This document shows positions 58,530 through 64,000 of a stretch of 64,000 nucleotides of DNA, in pieces (the first letter of the stretch is position 1; each line of letters opens with the position of its first letter). The translations under genes and the position numbers were made by a program. Source of the stretch: Bacteroidota bacterium (GTDB lineage Bacteria > Bacteroidota > Bacteroidia > Cytophagales > Cyclobacteriaceae); NCBI GenBank assembly GCA_018267215.1, contig JAFDYX010000021.1:124001-188000 (forward strand). Reading direction: 5' to 3'. The notes under the pieces were generated by a model, which worked only from the letters and a program-made list of their open reading frames with translations, was not told the DNA's origin and made no database searches.

Positions 58530-61073
58530 CTATCTGTTTGCTTCCCGCAACATTAATTTTTTTCTCAAAAAATTTTCCGCTGGAAGTATCAGCAATGCGA
58601 TTGCTACCTGCAGGAAAAAATCTAATACCGGTGAGTCTTTTACCGAAAAACTTGTATTCGCTGCAGCCTGTACAAACTGAATGATCATCACAATGGTTAG
58701 CAGTGAAAGCAACTGGCTTATCAAACGGTATTTTGGGTTGCCCGAACTCAGACGGATAGACAAAAACACCATACCTCCGAACAAGATCACTTCTAAAAGA
58801 TAAAACCAAGGCTGCTTCCAATAGGGAGGCTCTACTTCGAGCACTATTTCTTCTGTGTTGGTGATTTTGCCCATCAAATCGCGTGTCTGCACATTCACTT
58901 TGTACTTGCCGGAAGGCAGATAAGAAAAATTTACAATGTTGTTGCTGGCCGACCAGTTAGTCCAGTCGCTGCTGAGCCCTTTTACACGATAGCGGTACTC
59001 CACGGCTTTCGCTCCCAGGTAGCCCGGCTGCATAAATTCAAAAGCTACTGTAGATTCCAACTGACTGACTTTTATTGACCGGTTAGGTAAAAATCTATTT
59101 TGTTGCCCCCGCACTTCTTTTAAGAAGAGGGGATATGTGCGTAACTCTTTTGTGATGGTAGTAGGCGAAAATTTATATAACTCATTGTTTGATGTTATCA
59201 CCCACAAGTTATCTCTATCGGCAGGGGAAATAAAACGGATGTTTGAAAACAAACTGAGCCATTCTAACTTCAAACTTGCCTGCATGCGCTGATCAACCGT
59301 GCGCCAGCGGTGGCCATCGAAGTACCAAAAATATCCTGCCGATGCAAAATATTTTTTTGTGCCGGGAAGTGAATCGTATTTTTCAAACCGGTTTTCTTTC
59401 AAAACATAACGATGAAAACTCCCTCCGGCAGCCATGTACACTTCGCTGCCATAAGCCAAACCTACACTTTCGTCTATGGTGGGGTTGGAAAAGGCTACAT
59501 TTTCAATGTCTGTAATTTGCCCGTCAACGGTTTCTATTTTGACAGTTTTGGTTCGGCCACACAGCCAGATGTTTTCCAGTTTGTCTTCAAAAATATAGCT
59601 GACATATTCATTTAAAGTGTCGAGCAGTTTAGTTTCTTTCCAGTTGCTTCCCTCCAACTTAAATGATTTTATTTTGTCGTCTTGTGTGCCCGCCAATAAT
59701 TGCGAGATAGAGGCTGACTTGAAAATGGCACGTACCGGGTCGTGTGTAATTATTGAAACTTTTGTTCCGGCTACGGAAGCCACCCCAAAATTTCCCCCTG
59801 CCAGCAACTGGCCATCAGTTTCCAACAGGCGAAATACCTTGCCTTCTATCCCACTTATTTTTTTATACACATAGTTGGTTGACTTTACTGCTTGTTTAAT
59901 TGTTGGAGCTATTTCGGTTTTACTCACTTTGTTCTTTTTTTTCAAAAATGGGAATATCCCTTTTCTGACTTTTTCATCTTTAACGGATGGCCCGGCCTCA
60001 TCGGAAAGAACCTCTTCTGTTATCTCTTGTTTTGTCAACACAAAAAGACCAAGCGTTGTGCCTACATACGTCTGCCCTTCAAATGTTTTGGCACAGAGCA
60101 AATTTCCTTCTAAGCCGGTATAATGCGTGTAGGAACGAAACGGAAGAAAAGGAGCTATGCGGGTGAAGCCATAATCGTGCGCTACCCACAAGCCCTGGCT
60201 GTGGTCTGCCATAACCGCATACACTTCGTTGTCGGGCAAGCCGGTATAGAAATTTGTAATTTCTTTTGTCTCGCCTGTTTGCGGATTGATAAAAACCACC
60301 CCACCGCGCAATGTGCCGATGGCAACCAATTCTTCGCTCAGCCATGCAGCATTGACAGCCCCGTTTTGGTTGAGATAGTCTTGGGCTGCTACTTTAATTT
60401 CTACTAACCCCGTTGGGCTGGCTAGAAAAAAACGACCACCGGAAACACTCAGAAGAGTATAATTTTGAAAGGATGAGGAGAAATCTATTGACAGGTTATC
60501 AATCCATGGGAAAGTAGGAGCTACTAATTTACCATCTTGAATTTTCAATAATCCGCGATCTGTTTTTACATATATATTGCCGATGATTTCAAGCAGGCCG
60601 CTTAGTTCATCTTGAGATTGGATAACAGACTCTACCTTGCCGCTAGCTGGCAGCAAAACAAAAATGCTGTGACTATTGGCGAAATAGATTTTGCCATTAT
60701 TTGTTATGCTTGAAAAAACCTGTGCGGCTGCCGGTTGATCTTTTGAAAGTGATACATATGACTTGGAGTTACCTGCATCACTTATCAATTTACCAAATCC
60801 AAAAAAGCCACCCACAAACAATTCATTCTGCCAACTGGCAACAGTATAAACAGGGCCTTGTGTATTAATCAGGTTCCAATTGCGGCCGTCAAACTCCAAC
60901 ACGCCCGATTTATTGGCAAAGTACAGAATACCTTTTGTGTCTTGCACCATGCCAAAGGTGAGGTTGCTGATCCGTTCATCAGGCGGAGCAAAGTGCGTTA
61001 AAAAATAATCTCCCGATTGCGACCAAGCCGCCTGCGCCAATAGACAAAAGAAAAAGAAAATCTTTTTGCTCAT
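58530..61073 (-). CDS. Propeller-type sensor protein with Y_Y_Y domain, no output domain
   Basis: An 847-residue protein. A signal peptide (KIFFFFCLLAQAAWSQ) precedes two-component-regulator propeller repeats (GMVQDTKGILYFANKSGVLE early; PDNEVYAVMADHSQGLWVAH about residue 290), then a Y_Y_Y domain (AVEYRYRVKGLSSDWTNWSA at about 690). It ends with four hydrophobic helices (WFYLLEVILFGGMVFLSIRL and following) and a short basic tail. In the usual architecture a histidine kinase, LuxR or LytTR part follows; none is here, so signal output must use a partner or the protein is not a regulator. It converges on the TIM-barrel gene with a 4-base gap. Confidence 0.85.
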   Translation of the reverse strand: MSKKIFFFFCLLAQAAWSQSGDYFLTHFAPPDERISNLTFGMVQDTKGILYFANKSGVLEFDGRNWNLINTQGPVYTVASWQNELFVGGFFGFGKLISDAGNSKSYVSLSKDQPAAAQVFSSITNNGKIYFANSHSIFVLLPASGKVESVIQSQDELSGLLEIIGNIYVKTDRGLLKIQDGKLVAPTFPWIDNLSIDFSSSFQNYTLLSVSGGRFFLASPTGLVEIKVAAQDYLNQNGAVNAAWLSEELVAIGTLRGGVVFINPQTGETKEITNFYTGLPDNEVYAVMADHSQGLWVAHDYGFTRIAPFLPFRSYTHYTGLEGNLLCAKTFEGQTYVGTTLGLFVLTKQEITEEVLSDEAGPSVKDEKVRKGIFPFLKKKNKVSKTEIAPTIKQAVKSTNYVYKKISGIEGKVFRLLETDGQLLAGGNFGVASVAGTKVSIITHDPVRAIFKSASISQLLAGTQDDKIKSFKLEGSNWKETKLLDTLNEYVSYIFEDKLENIWLCGRTKTVKIETVDGQITDIENVAFSNPTIDESVGLAYGSEVYMAAGGSFHRYVLKENRFEKYDSLPGTKKYFASAGYFWYFDGHRWRTVDQRMQASLKLEWLSLFSNIRFISPADRDNLWVITSNNELYKFSPTTITKELRTYPLFLKEVRGQQNRFLPNRSIKVSQLESTVAFEFMQPGYLGAKAVEYRYRVKGLSSDWTNWSASNNIVNFSYLPSGKYKVNVQTRDLMGKITNTEEIVLEVEPPYWKQPWFYLLEVILFGGMVFLSIRLSSGNPKYRLISQLLSLLTIVMIIQFVQAAANTSFSVKDSPVLDFFLQVAIALLILPAENFLRKKLMLREANR

Positions 61074-61122
61074 AGCTATTAAAAAAAGTCATCAAATTTA
61101 GAAGAATAACTTAAAGATGCTA

Positions 61123-63216
61123 TTAACTGATGCGGCTCCAGTTCACAGTAGTTTTTCTTGCTGCCTGCACTTGTGCCAAGACAACAGCGTTTTCAGGCTT
61201 TGCTAAAGTAGGGTCATTGTCAAGAATATTTTTAGCCGCTTCGCGCGCCTGCTGAAGAATGACTCCGTCTTTACCTAAATCGGCAATGAGCAAATCCAAT
61301 GAGCCACTCTGCTGTGTGCCCATCAAATCTCCGGGGCCGCGCAGTGCTAAATCTGTTTCAGCTATTTCAAAACCATTGTTGGTGCGCACCATCGTTTCTA
61401 TGCGAGTTTTAGTATCGGCTCCCAATTTATAGTCCGTCATTAAAATACAATACGATTGTTCTGCTCCCCGCCCCACGCGCCCACGCAACTGGTGAAGTTG
61501 CGAAAGCCCAAAACGCTCGGCACTTTCTATAATCATCACCGATGCGTTGGGCACATCTACCCCCACCTCTATGACGGTGGTGGCCACCATCATTTTGGTT
61601 TCGCCTTTTATAAAGCGCTTCATTTCAAAATCTTTTGCCTCGGCCTTCATCTGCCCGTGCACAATACTGATCGCCACATCGGGAAATGCCCGCGACATGC
61701 TCTCGTATCCATCCATCAGATGTTTCAGGTCCAGTTTTTTAGATTCTTCGATCAGTGGATAAACCACGTACACTTGCCTGCCGGCTTCTATCTGTGTGCG
61801 GATAAACCCATTTACCTTCAGGCGTTGCGAATCAAATTGATGAATGGTTTTAATCGGCTTTCGTCCTTTTGGCAATTCATCTATCACAGAAATTTCCAGG
61901 TCACCATACAAAGTCATGGCCAATGTGCGCGGAATGGGTGTGGCTGTCATCACCAGCATGTGAGGATAAACAGAAATATTTTTTTGCCATAGTTTGCTCC
62001 GTTGTGCTACACCAAACCGATGCTGTTCGTCAATGATGGCCAATCCAAGATTTTTGAATTTAACTTCCTCTTCCAACAGGGCGTGTGTGCCGATTAAAAT
62101 ATTCAACTCTCCGTTTTGCAATTGTTGATGGATGGGTGCGCGCTGGCTTTTTTTTACCGAGCCGGTAAGCAACGCCAGCGATATTCCCATTACATCGGTA
62201 TATTTTTTTAAGTTATTGAAATGTTGTTGTGCCAGTATTTCGGTGGGAGCCATCAGTGCTGCTTGCGCGTTGCCGCCTATAACCAGCAGCATGCAGATAA
62301 ACGCTACAATGGTTTTGCCGCAGCCCACATCGCCCTGCAGCAGGCGACTCATTTGTTTTCCGGATTTCATGTCGGCATAGATTTCGCGGATGACGCGCTT
62401 CTGTGCTTCCGTTAACTCAAACGGCAAATGTTCCTTGTAAAATTTTGTCAGGATAGCAGCATCGCTGAATGCCTGTCCTTTAAACTTATCTTGCCGCACT
62501 AATTTCATTTTGATGAGCCGCAGTTGTATGTAGAACAACTCTTCAAACTTAAGCCAGTACTGTGCAGCCTGTAAAAGCTCTTGTGAGGAAGGGAAATGAA
62601 TATTTTTGAGCGCCTCTTTTTTACTAATCAATCGGTTTTGACGGATCAGATAATCGGGAAGTGTTTCGCGGATATGGTTTTCTGCCAGCTTAAAAATTTC
62701 TGTCTGAAGTTTGCCGATGGCCTTGCTATCAATGTATTTAGAGCGAAGCCTTTCGGTTATCGGGTACACCGGCTGAAAAGAGTTTCCCTTCAAGCTATTT
62801 TCGCTTACCGGCTCAATTTCGGGGTGGGCAATGTTTATTTTTTTTCCAAACCGTGTCGGCTTGCCAAACACAACGTATTCTGCGCCCGGTTTTACTTTTT
62901 GTATAATCCAATCTATGCGCTGAAACCACACCATCTCCATATCGTTCTGGCCATCGGTAAAATATCCGATCAGCCTTCGTTTGTATTTATTGCCAATGAT
63001 TTCAAAATCGGTAAACCTGCCTCTGATCTGCACATAGGGCATGGTATCGTCTATCTCTATTATCCGGTAAAATTTTGTGCGGTCTTCGTAGCGAAAGGGG
63101 TAATACTGGATAAGGTCGCCAAACGAAAAAATCTTCAATTCTTTTTGAAATAAAGCTGCGCGTTGCGGCCCAACGCCTTTCAAAAATTCAATGGGAGTAT
63201 CAAAAAAATTGTTCAA
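61123..63216 (-). CDS. recG: ATP-dependent DNA helicase RecG
   Basis: A 697-residue SF2 helicase that remodels stalled replication forks. The N-terminal wedge/OB part ([20 protein letters not shown] at the start) is followed by Walker [14 protein letters not shown] near 296, DEQH box [14 protein letters not shown] near 393, [17 protein letters not shown], and the C-terminal [36 protein letters not shown] and [14 protein letters not shown]. All motifs are intact and the length equals E. coli RecG. The start is TTG at 63216; no ATG is available before the frame ends. Confidence 0.96.
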   Translation of the reverse strand: MNNFFDTPIEFLKGVGPQRAALFQKELKIFSFGDLIQYYPFRYEDRTKFYRIIEIDDTMPYVQIRGRFTDFEIIGNKYKRRLIGYFTDGQNDMEMVWFQRIDWIIQKVKPGAEYVVFGKPTRFGKKINIAHPEIEPVSENSLKGNSFQPVYPITERLRSKYIDSKAIGKLQTEIFKLAENHIRETLPDYLIRQNRLISKKEALKNIHFPSSQELLQAAQYWLKFEELFYIQLRLIKMKLVRQDKFKGQAFSDAAILTKFYKEHLPFELTEAQKRVIREIYADMKSGKQMSRLLQGDVGCGKTIVAFICMLLVIGGNAQAALMAPTEILAQQHFNNLKKYTDVMGISLALLTGSVKKSQRAPIHQQLQNGELNILIGTHALLEEEVKFKNLGLAIIDEQHRFGVAQRSKLWQKNISVYPHMLVMTATPIPRTLAMTLYGDLEISVIDELPKGRKPIKTIHQFDSQRLKVNGFIRTQIEAGRQVYVVYPLIEESKKLDLKHLMDGYESMSRAFPDVAISIVHGQMKAEAKDFEMKRFIKGETKMMVATTVIEVGVDVPNASVMIIESAERFGLSQLHQLRGRVGRGAEQSYCILMTDYKLGADTKTRIETMVRTNNGFEIAETDLALRGPGDLMGTQQSGSLDLLIADLGKDGVILQQAREAAKNILDNDPTLAKPENAVVLAQVQAARKTTVNWSRIS

Positions 63217-63281
63217 TGCCGTTATCGCGGTTAGCCCGCGTTAAATATAATCGGCTCATGGCCACATGGGCAAATAAGTTA

Positions 63282-63908
63282 CTACGGTTTCCACTGAAGC
63301 GTGTTGATCAGATGCCTCGCTTCATTTTTCATAAAATCAATAGCCGGGGCTAACGAATCGTTTTGCACGCGTGTATTAAAATACAGGGCGCCCCGCAAAA
63401 AATTGCGGGTGGAGTCAGTCATGGTAAATTGAAACTGGCTTGGCACTTCTCCCGCAATTTCTGCAATCACCACCGTTTTGCCGCTCGGTGTCTTGGTGAT
63501 TACCTCATCAATGGCGTTGGCTTTGATTTGTTGCTTGCTGGTAAGGTTGTAAGCATCGTTCATCAGTTCTTTCAGCAACGTCTGACGGCCATTTATTTTT
63601 TTGTAAGTGATGTGGATGTTGGCCTTCAGGTCGGGATAATATATTTCCACAAAATGCTTTTCGGTAATCCACGAAGTGTCTTTCAGCAATTTGGCATGGC
63701 GTGAATATTCAAACTGATAGGGCAGCGAATCGGGCAGCAGCCTGTATTCTTCTTTAGGTAACACCAGCCGGTTGTAGCCTTTTGGTTTGGGCTGGTAGTC
63801 GTGCGTGCAAGCCACTAATAATCCATAAGTGATAGTAGCTATTAAAAGCTTTACAAGTGCGTTTGCACTGTTACTGTTTAACCTTTGACTGTTAATCGGT
63901 CTATTCAT
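63282..63908 (-). CDS. gldD: Gliding motility lipoprotein GldD
   Basis: A 208-residue lipoprotein. After a basic start, the signal ends in LLVACTHDY, with the lipidated cysteine at about 34. The family pattern follows: YQPKPKGYNRLVLP, LPYQFEYSRHAKL, IEIYYPDLKANIHITYKKIN-like EIYYPDLKANIHITYKKI, and FTMTDSTRNFLRGALYFNTR towards the end. GldD is required for gliding in Flavobacterium. ATG overlaps the stop of the upstream gldE gene (ATGA), the usual gldE-gldD order. Confidence 0.9.
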   Translation of the reverse strand: MNRPINSQRLNSNSANALVKLLIATITYGLLVACTHDYQPKPKGYNRLVLPKEEYRLLPDSLPYQFEYSRHAKLLKDTSWITEKHFVEIYYPDLKANIHITYKKINGRQTLLKELMNDAYNLTSKQQIKANAIDEVITKTPSGKTVVIAEIAGEVPSQFQFTMTDSTRNFLRGALYFNTRVQNDSLAPAIDFMKNEARHLINTLQWKP

Positions 63909-64000
63909 TTTTTAACTGCTTCTTCCTGTACGGCTACTCTCACGCGGGTAATTCTTTTCTGGTCAACATTTAAAACAGTAAACCGCAGCTTGTCGAAAGA
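63905..64000 (-). CDS. gldE: GldE, C-terminal fragment (HlyC/CorC family)
   Basis: The last 31 codons of a leftward gene run in from the right edge. The peptide (DKLRFTVLNVDQKRITRVRV within it) is the end of a CorC_HlyC transporter-associated domain, as in GldE, a CBS-domain membrane protein that works with GldD. The stop overlaps the gldD start by four bases. The remainder lies outside the window. Confidence 0.82.
   Translation of the reverse strand, partial: SFDKLRFTVLNVDQKRITRVRVAVQEEAVKK

Noticed and set aside
63226..63240. Terminator before recG (CGCGG/CCGCG hairpin)
   Set aside because: No T-run follows on the relevant strand, and the stem is only five bases; kept as unassigned structure.

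Overview
The window comes from a Bacteroidota genome, most likely order Cytophagales. The evidence is a complete porP/sprF-gldK-gldL-gldM-gldN set (type IX secretion/gliding), the gldD-gldE pair at the right edge, BatD, GWxTD and DUF2723 proteins, and promoters of the Bacteroidota TAnnTTTG type with few Shine-Dalgarno sites. No rRNA, tRNA or CRISPR array was found.

Layout. 1-226: start of a leftward AAA ATPase (truncated by the edge) with an array of three 33-bp repeats upstream. 323-12424: one leftward run of 13 tightly packed, mostly overlapping genes for a surface polysaccharide: four glycosyltransferases of GT2/GT4 type plus a GT61 protein, an FkbM methyltransferase, two hexapeptide acyltransferases, two sugar-nucleotide epimerase/reductases, a DegT aminotransferase and a Wzm/Wzt-type ABC exporter whose ATPase carries a carbohydrate-binding C-terminus. 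A methyltransferase, another glycosyltransferase and a polymerase-like membrane protein extend the theme to 16178. 16184-26858: a TPR protein, a small membrane protein, a toxin-antitoxin pair sitting between two copies of its neighbour's 3' end, a DUF2723 protein, a methyltransferase, a GWxTD protein, RlmB, and the selenouridine pair MnmH-SelD. 26853-28988: two copies of a ~140-bp repeat flank a six-cysteine peptide with a RiPP-type leader and a TlpA-like thioredoxin. 29027-42241: housekeeping and metabolism (AroC, HigBA, BatD, QueG, HldE-type adenylyltransferase, YugP peptidase, acyl-CoA dehydrogenase, RidA, GltX, AIM24 family, Lys1-like dehydrogenase). 42316-48011: the T9SS core operon, followed upstream by HemD and a DUF4271 membrane protein, with HemW divergent. 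51207-61073: WG-repeat protein, persulfide-dioxygenase-like protein, thiol peroxidase, HicBA, an exported amidohydrolase, a hydroxypyruvate-isomerase-like protein and a propeller sensor lacking an output domain. 61123-64000: RecG, GldD and the end of GldE.

Four observations stand out. First, the peptide/TlpA cassette bounded by direct repeats looks like an undescribed modified-peptide locus. Second, a 750-bp toxin-antitoxin insert is flanked by 93-bp copies of the 3' end of the preceding gene, 95.7% identical, with mostly synonymous differences. Third, a palindromic repeat is inserted in frame inside queG, and a second, unrelated palindromic repeat abuts its stop codon. Fourth, several genes have the -7 promoter motif only 3-6 bases before the start codon, implying leaderless messages. 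All family calls rest on reading the sequence; no database search was run.
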